This document shows, piece after piece, positions 1 through 10,033 of a DNA stretch of 46,530 nucleotides (its first letter is position 1; each line of letters starts with the position of its first letter). Where the stretch lies: contig JANQOL010000864.1 of assembly GCA_028289675.1 (NCBI GenBank), forward strand, positions 1 through 46,530, read 5' to 3'. This DNA is from Pirellulaceae bacterium (GTDB lineage Bacteria > Planctomycetota > Planctomycetia > Pirellulales > Pirellulaceae). Position numbers and translations under genes: made by a program. The notes beneath the pieces are model-generated. The model saw only the letters and a list, made by a program, of their open reading frames with translations, searched no databases and was not told where the DNA came from.

Positions 1-22
1 CCACGTAGTCTGCAATCGAGGA

Positions 23-1297
23 CTACTGCATGCTGGGCAGTTCAATCGGAGGGCTTTGGACGGAATCCAGGTAGGGCGTCAGGAATTCATAGAAACGACT
101 GTTGGCATCTCGCATCGCTTGCTGCGTGGCCGCGCCGTGACGGAGTGCCTGGTCCAATCGCCCACCAGCGTCCAACCCCAAGCTAGATAAGGTGTCGAGC
201 AACGACTTGATTTGCGGATCTTCCCGAATGCGATCGATGCGTTCCTGAGCCTGGTTGTTCGCATTGGCCTGGGATCGCAAGCGGACGACGGGGAACCAGT
301 CGTCCGGCTTCGAGCGGGCAAAGAACCAAGTTTCCACCACCACTTGCGGAGACAGCAAACTCTGCTTGAGTCGTGTGATGAGCACGCCGTGGAATCCATC
401 CCGCTCAGCTGCTTGAGTCGCGCTGCGCCACCAGTCGGATTGGGATTCGGCGGGCCGCTTAAACTCCGGCAAACCCAATTCGGCTCCCAGCTGGCTGATC
501 GGGTCCATCCCTCCGCCTAAGAACTGTCCCATCAAGGCAGCAGGATTAGCAGCACCTTCGCCAACGCGAACGAGCATGCGACCGGTTCCTTGATAGTCCA
601 GCGATTCGCGCATGTTGTACTCGATCAATGCTCGCCGGGCCGCCCATTGACGCGGCGTGTCCTGCTGAACGTGAGGCACTTGTTCCGACAGATCAACCGT
701 TTCGTCGGCCCAATCGATTTGCTGTTCTTCCAGTCGCTTCCGAAGCAACGTGGCTGGAGTTTCGACCACGCGCTGCAAACCGTGCTGATAAGCCAGCCCG
801 GCAATCTTCCGCGAATCAGGGCGAGCCGCTTTCACTTCGCGGACATCGTCGCGTTCAACGTGCAACACCATAAACTGCCGCGGCTTCTCCGCACGTCGAT
901 CCCGAGGATTTCGATCTTCCGTTGGCGGTTGGTCGAGCCGCTGCAATTGGGAGGTCAGAAAGCGGTACAGCAGACTTTCAGGGTCGTCCGCTCGGTCTGC
1001 GATCCACTGCTTCAAGCGTAGGCTCAGTTGCTCTTGCGCCGCTTTCAGATCGGCGGCCTCTTGAGCCACCTGCCGCTCGTACAATTCAGCATGTGTGGCG
1101 GCCAACCACTTTCTCTCGACGGCGAAACGCAGACTTCGATCCGCGTTTTCCTGCAGAACAAATCCGTACAGCCGTATTCCGCTGATCAGTCGCAGTGCGT
1201 CTACGCCCAGTCGCGCGTCATCGACTTGGGGCAACTGAGCGTGCATTGATGGCAGAAACGCCAACCATGCTGTGGCGGTAAGCAGAACTGGTCGCAT
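23..1297 (-). CDS. hypothetical secreted protein
   Basis: Long ORF; start set at the internal Met beginning MRPVLLTATAWLAFLPSMHAQ, a plausible signal peptide. Confidence 0.7.
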   Translation of the reverse strand: MRPVLLTATAWLAFLPSMHAQLPQVDDARLGVDALRLISGIRLYGFVLQENADRSLRFAVERKWLAATHAELYERQVAQEAADLKAAQEQLSLRLKQWIADRADDPESLLYRFLTSQLQRLDQPPTEDRNPRDRRAEKPRQFMVLHVERDDVREVKAARPDSRKIAGLAYQHGLQRVVETPATLLRKRLEEQQIDWADETVDLSEQVPHVQQDTPRQWAARRALIEYNMRESLDYQGTGRMLVRVGEGAANPAALMGQFLGGGMDPISQLGAELGLPEFKRPAESQSDWWRSATQAAERDGFHGVLITRLKQSLLSPQVVVETWFFARSKPDDWFPVVRLRSQANANNQAQERIDRIREDPQIKSLLDTLSSLGLDAGGRLDQALRHGAATQQAMRDANSRFYEFLTPYLDSVQSPPIELPSMQ

Positions 1298-1462
1298 GCG
1301 AATGGTCCTTCTGCTGGTCTTGGCTTGGCAGCCGCCGATGTTGTGACCGCCGCAACGCACTGTTCATTATAGGTCACCGCGCCGGGCAAGGCTCTGTGTA
1401 ATAGTTCATTAGCTGCAACGAGGTAGCTCCGTTCCGACCAGCCCCGCTGGACAGCTGGTTGG

Positions 1463-2500
1463 TCAGGGATCGATGTCAGCCAGTTTGGCTTGCGCCTCTC
1501 GGTCGGCTCGCGCACGCACTTCGGCTAATGGAATTACCGCGCCGTCCTGAGCGCGCGACTCGTCCGCCGCCGCCATGAACGTAAACATCTCCAACGTTTC
1601 CTGGGGACTGACGGGCGCCGCTCCTCCCACGAAGAAATCGGCAATCTGTGTGACTAAGGGAGCATAACCTTCGTACTTGCCACTCAGATCAATTTCCTTT
1701 TTGCCAAACACGACCAAGCCATAGCCGCCGGCCCGGCCACGAAGACCACGGAAGGTGCCAATCCGCCCGTTTTCCCAACGGCCGGTAACCACATCGCAAT
1801 CGTCGGTGTGCGTGCGTGTTACCGATTGGCAACCCGTTCCCATGGCCGTATACAGCGTTTCCACACCATGGATTCCATACCAGGCTAGATCCATGTGATG
1901 GACTTCGAGGTCGCAAGGGCTCCACGCTGCAGCACCTCGCACTTGGTCAGCTTGCGCTCGAAAGCGGGCAATACTAGGACTGAATCGCAGTGACGAGCTA
2001 CTGAACCAGCGAGCGTCGTACTTCTTCGCCAGCAAGTCGATCACGATCGCCTCAGTCAGGTCCGCAGCCAGAGGTTTGTCGATGAACACTGGCTTGCCAG
2101 CGCGAAAAACTGGCAGCACTTGCTCCAAGTGCTTGCGGCCATCGACGCTTTCCAGCAGAACGGCGTCCACCTGCCCAAGTAAGGCCTCGATCGAATCGAC
2201 GATTTCTATCCCCATACCCGCGATTTGCTCCGTGAACTTGTCCACACGATCGCGACTAGCGGCGATGTCCGAACTGCCGCCAGGGAATGCGGCCACCACA
2301 CGCATCTTCGCCAAGTTGCCGGCCGCATCCGGTGCGTTGATCAGCTTGGCAAAGGCAGGCGCGTGGGATGTGTCCAAGCCGATGATGCCGACGCGCAGAT
2401 CCGCATCCGATCCATCGGCGTCTTCTTGAGCGCGGCTGACCAGCGGCAGACAGAGAATGGCGAGTACCAACATGAGATGGGATTGTGCAAATCGACGCAT
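1463..2500 (-). CDS. Gfo/Idh/MocA-family oxidoreductase-like protein, secreted
   Basis: 345 aa; signal peptide; LRVGIIGLDTSHAPAF, LLESVDGRKHLEQVLPVFRAGKPVFIDKPLA are typical of the family. Confidence 0.8.
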   Translation of the reverse strand: MRRFAQSHLMLVLAILCLPLVSRAQEDADGSDADLRVGIIGLDTSHAPAFAKLINAPDAAGNLAKMRVVAAFPGGSSDIAASRDRVDKFTEQIAGMGIEIVDSIEALLGQVDAVLLESVDGRKHLEQVLPVFRAGKPVFIDKPLAADLTEAIVIDLLAKKYDARWFSSSSLRFSPSIARFRAQADQVRGAAAWSPCDLEVHHMDLAWYGIHGVETLYTAMGTGCQSVTRTHTDDCDVVTGRWENGRIGTFRGLRGRAGGYGLVVFGKKEIDLSGKYEGYAPLVTQIADFFVGGAAPVSPQETLEMFTFMAAADESRAQDGAVIPLAEVRARADREAQAKLADIDP

Positions 2501-2593
2501 GGTCGTCTTCCAGTTCGAGATGTTCTAAGATGGCCACTGCCCGACCGGGCGGTTTCACCTTACTCGATCCAACACGGCAATTCAGTGCAAGAC

Positions 2594-3013
2594 ATGCGCC
2601 CCGACTCAAAAGGCGGCAGAAACTGGTTGTGGATAGCCATTCCAATGGGCTGCGTCACCGTCTTTGCCGTCCTCTGCGGTGGATTCGTATTTACGTTGGT
2701 GATGGGCGTAACTCAGTTCATAAAATCGGCCGAACCCTATCAAGATTCCTTGGCGCAGATTCAACAGAGTGCCGAAATGCAGCGCCTACTGGGCGAACCG
2801 ATCCAGGACGGCACCTTTGTGTCTGGGCAACTCAGCATCAACAACGACAGCGGAGAAGCCGATTTTCAGTACTCGGTATCCGGTCCCATCGGTTCCGCCT
2901 CCGTGCACGTGGTTGCCACCAAATCTGAAGGCAAATGGACGTACTCGACTTTGGACGTCACGCCCGACGATGGAGAACCAAGAAGTCTGTTACCGCGTGA
3001 GTCAGCACCATGA
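2594..3013 (+). CDS. small membrane protein, cytochrome oxidase assembly (Coa1)-like
   Basis: MRPDSKGGRNWLWIAIPMGCVTVFAVLCGG TM segment; LLGEPIQDGTFVSGQLSINNDSGEADFQYSVSGPIGSASVHVVATKSEGKW pattern. Confidence 0.6.
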   Translation: MRPDSKGGRNWLWIAIPMGCVTVFAVLCGGFVFTLVMGVTQFIKSAEPYQDSLAQIQQSAEMQRLLGEPIQDGTFVSGQLSINNDSGEADFQYSVSGPIGSASVHVVATKSEGKWTYSTLDVTPDDGEPRSLLPRESAP

Positions 3014-3035
3014 CGCAAGGTGCCTTGCCTTGCAA

Positions 3036-4307
3036 ATGCGTGATTCGGAGCTTGTCAATCAAAACGCATCGCCTATGAAGTCTCATCCCAACCAAGATCT
3101 GATTCAATTGCTCAGCGACGGGCAGACCGATCTTCGCATGCTGGCGCTGCATCAGCTGTGCGAGGGCTACGCAGATGCACCGGAGATCTTCGAGGCCGTT
3201 CGATCCGGCTGGCGAGAATGGGGCGTCGAACAGGCGTTTCCAGAATTTCCAATGTTGTCCTACTTGCCGGTGCCCGCCCATGCCGTGGAGGACTGTTGCC
3301 CTCTAGCAGCCGAGCTGGTGGAAGGGTCTGCTCTAAAGTCTTCCGAGTCGCGCTGCGCGGGCAAGCTGATGGAACAGGTCGTGACGTTGCCAGCGACCGA
3401 CTTGCAGCCACACTTGGAACTGTTGGATGAAGTCAAAGCCAAGTCCAAGATCTTTTTTCGAGTGGACTTGGATGGCGTGCGAGACCGCATCGCATGTTTG
3501 TCACTATCCTCAGCAGAACTGCAAGCCCGCTTTGAGACAGCCGTCCGCGAGCTGGCGGACGATGCAAGTCAGTCACGCCCCGTTCACCAGGCGCTGCACG
3601 CGTTAGAAGCACTGCGACGGTTGTACCCAGAATCGGCGCCGCTGGCCGAGCTGATCAGCGCGGGCCCTCAAGATGACGGGCAGCAGGCCTTGCGCTTTCA
3701 ACTGGCGCTGCAGAGTCTAGTCCAATTCGAGCAACCAGGTGTGGAGCATCTGTTGGCACCTTATCTGCTAGACGATCGCGAGGCAGTCTACTCCGTGGTG
3801 GTCGAGGCGTTGGTTCGATGTGGAACGCCGGAAACCGCCAGTGTATTGGTGAATCAGTTTGATGATGCCCAACTAAGCAATCAGAAGTGGATAGCCCGAG
3901 GTCTGCAGCGCATTCGCGAATCAGGCTTAGCCGGACGCATCTCCGACTTGCGCGGACGTGTATCCGATCCGTCCCTGTGGGTCATGCTGTTGATCGCCGA
4001 AGTTCGGCAGCTGGAGGCCAACAGCCGCCAGCGAATCGCCGGCGAATTGAGCCGGCTCCAATCGTTTTCGAAGACACTGATCGACTCACTCACCGTATTT
4101 TCTCGATTGCATGAAAACACCGCCAGTGATCCACAGTTTGAACAGGCTCTGCTCGGGTACCTGCAGCGCGCCAACCAGTCGTTAGGTGAACAGCTGGCCG
4201 CCAAGAAACGCAAGCTGCAGCGGACAGAGAAGCGCTCCCGCGACCGCAGCAAGCAACAGGTCCTCACCCGCCACCGCCAAGACGTGCGGTATCGAAAGAA
4301 GAGCTAG
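3036..4307 (+). CDS. hypothetical protein, alpha-helical/HEAT-like
   Basis: Frame of ORF 2769..4307, start trimmed so it does not overlap the upstream gene; an alternative Met lies at 3075. Confidence 0.6.
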   Translation: MRDSELVNQNASPMKSHPNQDLIQLLSDGQTDLRMLALHQLCEGYADAPEIFEAVRSGWREWGVEQAFPEFPMLSYLPVPAHAVEDCCPLAAELVEGSALKSSESRCAGKLMEQVVTLPATDLQPHLELLDEVKAKSKIFFRVDLDGVRDRIACLSLSSAELQARFETAVRELADDASQSRPVHQALHALEALRRLYPESAPLAELISAGPQDDGQQALRFQLALQSLVQFEQPGVEHLLAPYLLDDREAVYSVVVEALVRCGTPETASVLVNQFDDAQLSNQKWIARGLQRIRESGLAGRISDLRGRVSDPSLWVMLLIAEVRQLEANSRQRIAGELSRLQSFSKTLIDSLTVFSRLHENTASDPQFEQALLGYLQRANQSLGEQLAAKKRKLQRTEKRSRDRSKQQVLTRHRQDVRYRKKS

Positions 4308-4665
4308 TTTGTCACTCTGACTGACAATTCGTGGGAGCTGCACGGACGACGGCCTGCGTCATCCATGATGTTGGTTGCTCACCATTGTCGAAGACAAGCA
4401 CCACCAGAGTAAAATGTTCTAGCCTGTGACGCCAACGAAACCGTTGATTCTCCGTACCCAGTAACGCTAGACTTGTCGGCAAGCGATTATTGTCGGACCC
4501 ACAAAGACACCTGAACCCGACTGCCGATGGTGATGTCTGGCAGGCAACCAGCTCTGGGCGGTATAGTGCCGGCGGAACAAGATTCAAACAATCTAATTCT
4601 TGGATGGCAAACTCAGTCGGTTCGTCGGCGCAGCCAGAGCTTGGCATCACCGTGGAGAATAATGC

Positions 4666-6696
4666 ATGTCGGATGTCCAGGTTTTTCCTTCGGTGTGCCC
4701 TTTGGATTGTCCGGATACGTGCGCATTGCAGGCGGGCTTTCAGGATGGCCGCTTGGTACAGATTCGTGGTGCGGATCATCCAATCACGCAGGGTTTCGCA
4801 TGCGTGAAAATGACCAAGTACCCGCAGCGGCAAGAAGATCCTAACCGTCTGCTGAAGCCTCAGCGCCGCGTGGGACCCAAGGGATCGGGACAGTTCGCGG
4901 AGATTTCGTGGGACGAAGCACTGGACTCGATCGTGCAGCGGTTGGAGGCCAACATTCGCCAGCACGGTGAGCAGAGTGTCCTGCCCTACAATTACGCGGG
5001 CACGATGGGCCTGATCGAGCGGGATCATCCGTTGGCGTTCTTTCGAGCTTTGGGGGCCAGCGAGTTGGATTGGACGATCTGCGCGGCGACGGGCGGCGCT
5101 GCCTGGGAAGCCAACTATGGGCCCCACAAGATGTCCACACCGCCGGAACAACTCGTCCACTCGCGTTTGATCTTGCTGTGGGGCATCAACGTGCTCCGTT
5201 CCAACAGCCACCTCACTCCTTGGTTGAAAGCAGCGCGGCATCAGGGCGCACGCATTCTGCACATCGATCCCTACCGCAACGAAACCAGCCGATTTGCCGA
5301 TGAGCACTGGCAAATCGCCGTGGGAACCGACGCGGCACTGGCACTGGCTCTGGGTGGCGAGATTCTGCGACTGGGAGGACAAGATCAGGACTATCTAGAT
5401 CGTTACGCCGCTGGATTGGCCGAGTATACCGAGGCCTGCCGCCAATGGCCCGTCGGGCGAGCGGCCGAAGCTTGTCAGTTGCCGGCTGAGGATATCGCCT
5501 CATTGGCGCAAGCGATGGCCAACGAACCGGCTACGTTCATCAAACTGGGATATGGAATGACTCGGAACGAAGGCGGCGGCAATGCGGCTCGGGCCGTGTC
5601 GTTGCTGCCCGCGCTACTGGGTAGCTGGCAACATGCCGGTGGCGGTGGTGCTCTGTCGACTAGTGGCGCGTTCACTTTGAACATGTCCCGCTACTCAGGG
5701 TTGCATCTGCGTCAGTCCGATCGGCGCCACGTGAACCAGAACCAGTTGGGACAGGCACTGAATCGAAGTGAAGATCCGATTTCAACTCTGTTTGTATTCA
5801 ATTCCAATCCTGCCGTGGTGGCACCGGATTCGCTGGCGGTTCGCACGGGCCTGTCACGCGAGGATTTATTCACCGTTGTGCTCGAGCATGTACAAACCGA
5901 TACGGCCGACTACGCGGATATCTTGCTACCAGCCACGACCTTTGTGGAACACCCAGATCTCTACGCGGCCTATGGGCATTACTACTTGCAGTGGGCGGAC
6001 CCTATCGTTCGGCCACGCGGACAATGCCGACCGAACAGTTGGGTGTTTCAAGAGCTGGCCAGTCGTATGGGACTCGACGACGACATCTTGCAGATGAGTA
6101 CCGAAGAACTGGCCAGCGAGTTGCTTAGCAGCGATCATCCCCATGTGGCCGGGATTACGCTGGAACGTCTCAAGCGTGAGCGCAGCGTGCGATTGAACTT
6201 GCCGGAGGATTTTCGCCCTTACAGCACCGGCAGCAGTTTTGAAGACGGCAAGATTCGGTTTTCACCGCCGCCCGAGCAGTTGTCTTTTGAAGTGCGGCCA
6301 TCTGCGGAATACCCGCTTCGGTTGATTTCTCCGCCGGGATCCTACGTATTGAACACCAGCTTGGGCGACCTGGAATCGCTACTGAAGGCTGCTGGCGGAG
6401 AACCCTGCGTACTCGTCCATCCGCAAGACGCGGAGCAGTTTCTAGTTGAGCACGAGCAGCACATCCAATTGAGCAGCGCCCAGGGCTCCATCGTGCGCAA
6501 AGCTCTCGTGTCCAAAGACACTCGACCAGGCGTCGTCGTGGCCCTCGGCCAATGGTGGGCCAAATTGGCGCCCGATGGCAAGGGACTCAACGAGCTCACC
6601 AGTCAGGACCTGACCGATTTGGGCGGCGGCAGCCTCTTTGGCAACGCCGTAGTCCACATCCAACCCGTCGACGCCGAATCGGAGGCTGCAGTTTGA
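4666..6696 (+). CDS. molybdopterin-dependent oxidoreductase
   Basis: 676 aa; VCPLDCPDTCALQ N-terminus, RLLKPQRRVGPKGSGQFAEISWDEALD, molybdopterin dinucleotide-binding C-terminus. Confidence 0.9.
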   Translation: MSDVQVFPSVCPLDCPDTCALQAGFQDGRLVQIRGADHPITQGFACVKMTKYPQRQEDPNRLLKPQRRVGPKGSGQFAEISWDEALDSIVQRLEANIRQHGEQSVLPYNYAGTMGLIERDHPLAFFRALGASELDWTICAATGGAAWEANYGPHKMSTPPEQLVHSRLILLWGINVLRSNSHLTPWLKAARHQGARILHIDPYRNETSRFADEHWQIAVGTDAALALALGGEILRLGGQDQDYLDRYAAGLAEYTEACRQWPVGRAAEACQLPAEDIASLAQAMANEPATFIKLGYGMTRNEGGGNAARAVSLLPALLGSWQHAGGGGALSTSGAFTLNMSRYSGLHLRQSDRRHVNQNQLGQALNRSEDPISTLFVFNSNPAVVAPDSLAVRTGLSREDLFTVVLEHVQTDTADYADILLPATTFVEHPDLYAAYGHYYLQWADPIVRPRGQCRPNSWVFQELASRMGLDDDILQMSTEELASELLSSDHPHVAGITLERLKRERSVRLNLPEDFRPYSTGSSFEDGKIRFSPPPEQLSFEVRPSAEYPLRLISPPGSYVLNTSLGDLESLLKAAGGEPCVLVHPQDAEQFLVEHEQHIQLSSAQGSIVRKALVSKDTRPGVVVALGQWWAKLAPDGKGLNELTSQDLTDLGGGSLFGNAVVHIQPVDAESEAAV

Positions 6697-6754
6697 AATC
6701 CTGTTCTTGTCTTACAGAGGTTCGCGCATCCCGAGCGCGATTTGCCGGACAACG

Positions 6755-7525
6755 ATGAGCGATCTATTCTCACTCCAATTCGTAAAATCGCAGTCGATAC
6801 GCCACCCGAAATTGGAAGAGCCGTCTGGACTGACCCGAGCGGCCGATGGCACACTGTGGACGGTCAGTGACAAAGCTCGACGATTGTTCCAGTTGAACAC
6901 CGATGGCGAATTGCTAGCCAGCATCAAACTCGAGCACCGTGATTTAGAAGGCATCACTTTCGACCATCATGACAGGCTACTGGTCGTCGACGAGGATGGT
7001 GACCGTATTCGCGTCCTGGATCGACAGAACGGCGACCAACTGGATCAGCGGCGGATCAGTGACATGTCGGGCTTCGCGAAGATTGAACCGGTCTGGAAAG
7101 CTAGCAAGCATGGCTTGGAAGGCATCACCGGTGATCCCGTGCGCGACGAAATCTTGCTGCTGAAGGAAGCGGAACCTTGTCTGCTCATCGCGGTAAGCGC
7201 AGATCTGCAGACAATCCATTCTGTCGTCCCACTGGGTCCACAATTGGACCCCGATCGGCCCGACGAACTGGACGCGTCTGGGCTGTGTTACGATCCCATG
7301 TTTGATCTGCTCTGGATCGTCAGCGACCGCGGCCGCAGTCTATTCGGGTTCGATCGCCGCTCTGATCAGATCGAACACGCACTGCCGCTGACCCGTAAAG
7401 AAGATTCGCAGCGAATCAAAAAGGCCGAGGGTGTGGCGCTGGACAGCGAGCAGCGGCTGCTATACGTCGTCTGCGATCAAGATGCCACGTTGACGACCTA
7501 TCGCCTGATCCACCAGCAGACATAG
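6755..7525 (+). CDS. SdiA-regulated/esterase-like phytase-domain beta-propeller protein
   Basis: LEEPSGLTRAADGTLWTVSDKARRLFQLNTDGELL...LEGITFD..LEGITGDPV. Confidence 0.7.
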   Translation: MSDLFSLQFVKSQSIRHPKLEEPSGLTRAADGTLWTVSDKARRLFQLNTDGELLASIKLEHRDLEGITFDHHDRLLVVDEDGDRIRVLDRQNGDQLDQRRISDMSGFAKIEPVWKASKHGLEGITGDPVRDEILLLKEAEPCLLIAVSADLQTIHSVVPLGPQLDPDRPDELDASGLCYDPMFDLLWIVSDRGRSLFGFDRRSDQIEHALPLTRKEDSQRIKKAEGVALDSEQRLLYVVCDQDATLTTYRLIHQQT

Positions 7526-7581
7526 CCAGCTTGGTTGAGCCCGAGACGTGTACCCGGTCTGGTTGAGTCGAGAAAAGAACA

Positions 7582-7615
7582 ACAGCTTGCCTCTGAATGA
7601 ACATCGGCAAGCTGT
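7582..7615. terminator. candidate bidirectional terminator hairpin
   Basis: 10-bp perfect stem ACAGCTTGCC/GGCAAGCTGT between two convergent genes; no clear T tract. Confidence 0.5.
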
Positions 7616-7689
7616 GTTGGGAGTACGCTGATTCTGCGCTAAGGCAATGCTATGTGGCGCTATACAGGTCGGTGTTATTCCGGTCGGCG

Positions 7690-8664
7690 TTATTCCGGTC
7701 GACTGGGCCGTTGTCCGCCTCGTCCACCGCCGGGGCCGCCCTGTCCACCTGGACGACCGCCAAAGCCGCGTCCGCCTCCGGGGCCTCCAGATCCACCTGG
7801 GCCACCCGGACCGCGCTGGCCAATTTGATTCGCCAGCTCAGTCAGTTCCGTCTTGTCGAGTTTCCCGTCGTTGTCTTTGTCAAAACCCATGGCCATGCTG
7901 ACAAACTGCTCCGGACTGGGCCGACCTCGACCACCAGGACCACCTTCACCAGGACCTCCAGGACCGCCGCGACCACCAGGACCACCTTCACCGGGGCCTC
8001 CAGGACCGCGACCGCCCGGCCCGCCGGCACCGGGGCCACCAGCCCCGGGACCACCGGCTCCACGACCACCGCTGCGTTCCGCGGCGCGACTGGCCATCTG
8101 TTTCAGTTCGTCAGCACCCAGCGCATCATCACCGTCTTCGTCGAAGCGGGAGATGATGTTGCGCATGCGTTCCGGCAGCTCATCTGCCGAGACCTTCCCA
8201 TCGTCATTGTCGTCGAATGCCATCAAGCGAGCCGTAAAATCCTGACCGCCACCAGCTCCGGCGCCCCGCCCTTCTCCGCGGCCAGGCCCCCGCTCGCCGC
8301 GTTCGCCAGGTCCGCGCTCACCGGGTCCTCTGTCACCTGGCCCTCGGCCAACGGATTCTCGGTCGCCCGGTCCGCGCCCACGTCCGCCTTCACCGGGAGG
8401 GCCACCAGGACCGCCTTCAGGATGAATCTCATCGTGCGTCAGTTGGCCATCTTTGTTGCTGTCCAGTGCCAACAGTGCCTTGGTCGCATTGCGAATCTCT
8501 TGCTTGGAGATCTTGTGGTCACCATCGGCATCCAGGGCTTCCATGATCGGATTTGGTGGGGGACCTCCGGGGCCTCCGAATCCACCGCCTTCTCGCGGAG
8601 GTTGGGCCAGTGCCGGAGAGGCGGCCAACATGGCCACAGCCGGTAGTTTCAGTATGAGCTTCAT
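7690..8664 (-). CDS. EF-hand domain protein with long Gly/Pro-rich linkers, secreted
   Basis: DADGDHKISKQEI, DSNKDGQLTHDEI, DDNDDGKVSADEL, DEDGDDALGADEL, DKDNDGKLDKTEL EF-hand loops; GGPGGPGEGGPGGRG repeats. Confidence 0.85.
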   Translation of the reverse strand: MKLILKLPAVAMLAASPALAQPPREGGGFGGPGGPPPNPIMEALDADGDHKISKQEIRNATKALLALDSNKDGQLTHDEIHPEGGPGGPPGEGGRGRGPGDRESVGRGPGDRGPGERGPGERGERGPGRGEGRGAGAGGGQDFTARLMAFDDNDDGKVSADELPERMRNIISRFDEDGDDALGADELKQMASRAAERSGGRGAGGPGAGGPGAGGPGGRGPGGPGEGGPGGRGGPGGPGEGGPGGRGRPSPEQFVSMAMGFDKDNDGKLDKTELTELANQIGQRGPGGPGGSGGPGGGRGFGGRPGGQGGPGGGRGGQRPSRPE

Positions 8665-8686
8665 CGTTCATCTCCGATTCATAGGT

Positions 8687-10015
8687 TTACTTGGAAGAGA
8701 TACAGTAGAGATGTTCATTCGAACGAATGAACAGTGTGTCTTCGCTAAGCGCGGGAGTCGCGTTGAAATCCGATTCGTCAGCCGACAAGATGTTGTGCGC
8801 CAATTGCTCAAACTCAGGCTTGGCTGATAGCACAAACGCCCCGCTCCGGCGGCTAAAGACAATCCAGCGATCCCCGGCCAGGACGGGAGATCCGTAGAAC
8901 GGTCGACCTCCTGATTGAACATCATCCAGCCGTTCTCGATACACCAAATCTCCGGTGTCAGCGTTCGCACAGAATGCCAAACCGCGGTCGTCGATCCAGT
9001 ACAGATGTCCGGCATGCAGCAGCGGCGTCGCCACGTAAGAGCTATTGCGGCTGGTCCACAGTACGTGGGTCTGACTGACATCGCCCGAACCGCCGGCACG
9101 GATCGCATGGCTACCAGACGAGCGATAGCCACCGAAGACATAAATCACATCCTGGGGACCAGCCACGATGCTGGGACAGATGTTACCCGTGAGCCGGGTC
9201 TCCGCATACCAATTTAGTTTTCCAGTGTCTGGATTCAGTCCCCAGACTTCACCGGGCACTCCAATAACTAACTCGGTGCGGCCATCGGTCAGTTCCACGA
9301 GCGTCGGTGTTCCATAAGCCAACTCCAGAGAGCCGGCTTCGGCCTTCCAACGCTCTTCACCGGTTGCTTTGTCCAAAGCCCGTATCGATTGACTCTCCTC
9401 GGACGCGTTGACGATCACGGTGTCTTGGTAAACGATCAAGCTGGCGGCTGATCCCCATTGGCGGTTGCTGGATTCGCTGCCAACATCTACCTGCCACTGT
9501 TGATTGCCTTGCATGTCGAAGGCGACCACACCCGATTTTCCGAAGAACGCGAAAACTTGTTGGCCATCACTAACGGGCGTGCTGCTGGCGTATCCGTGTT
9601 CGGTGATGTAGCCGCGATACGGATCTTCCGGCTGTTTGGCATCGACGGATGCCGACCATAACAACCTTCCATCATGGCGATCAAAACATAGCAGCTCACG
9701 TGCTGTGGGAGTCGAGTCTCCGCGATACACGGTCGCCAACACCTTGTCATCGACCACAATCGGACTGGACGAACCGGCTCCCGGCAGGCGTGCTTTCCAC
9801 AGAATGTTTTGGTCGTCGTTCCACACCAGCGGCAGCTTGGCTTGCGGTGCTGCGGCAGCCGCTCGCGGCCCCAAGAACTGTCGCCAGTCTTCGGCTACAA
9901 CGACCGGTGACGCCGCCCAACCGGCAACGATGACACTGCACAAGCAGCTCGCGATCGATCGTGTCATCACCCAAGGTCGTTGATTTGAAAAGTTGGTCAT
10001 GGGCATAAGAGTCAA
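8687..10015 (-). CDS. PQQ-binding-like beta-propeller repeat protein, secreted
   Basis: 442 aa; EDWRQFLGPRAAAAAPQAKLPLVWNDDQNILWKARLPGAGSSSPIVVDDKV typical of the family. Confidence 0.85.
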   Translation of the reverse strand: MTLMPMTNFSNQRPWVMTRSIASCLCSVIVAGWAASPVVVAEDWRQFLGPRAAAAAPQAKLPLVWNDDQNILWKARLPGAGSSSPIVVDDKVLATVYRGDSTPTARELLCFDRHDGRLLWSASVDAKQPEDPYRGYITEHGYASSTPVSDGQQVFAFFGKSGVVAFDMQGNQQWQVDVGSESSNRQWGSAASLIVYQDTVIVNASEESQSIRALDKATGEERWKAEAGSLELAYGTPTLVELTDGRTELVIGVPGEVWGLNPDTGKLNWYAETRLTGNICPSIVAGPQDVIYVFGGYRSSGSHAIRAGGSGDVSQTHVLWTSRNSSYVATPLLHAGHLYWIDDRGLAFCANADTGDLVYRERLDDVQSGGRPFYGSPVLAGDRWIVFSRRSGAFVLSAKPEFEQLAHNILSADESDFNATPALSEDTLFIRSNEHLYCISSK

Positions 10016-10033
10016 CGTAATCTCAAGGACGAT

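Noticed and set aside
4312-5382. 356-aa minus-strand ORF
   Set aside because: Lies partly antisense to the well-supported molybdopterin oxidoreductase; composition looks like a shadow ORF with no recognisable domain.
7700-8400. Repeated CCACCAGGACCACC units considered as CRISPR or tandem repeat
   Set aside because: They encode Gly/Pro-rich linkers in frame within the EF-hand protein; no regular spacer structure.
7690-8827. Plus-strand ORFs 7597..8646 and 7853..8245
   Set aside because: Thr/Ala- or Pro-rich antisense translation of the Gly-rich EF-hand gene.
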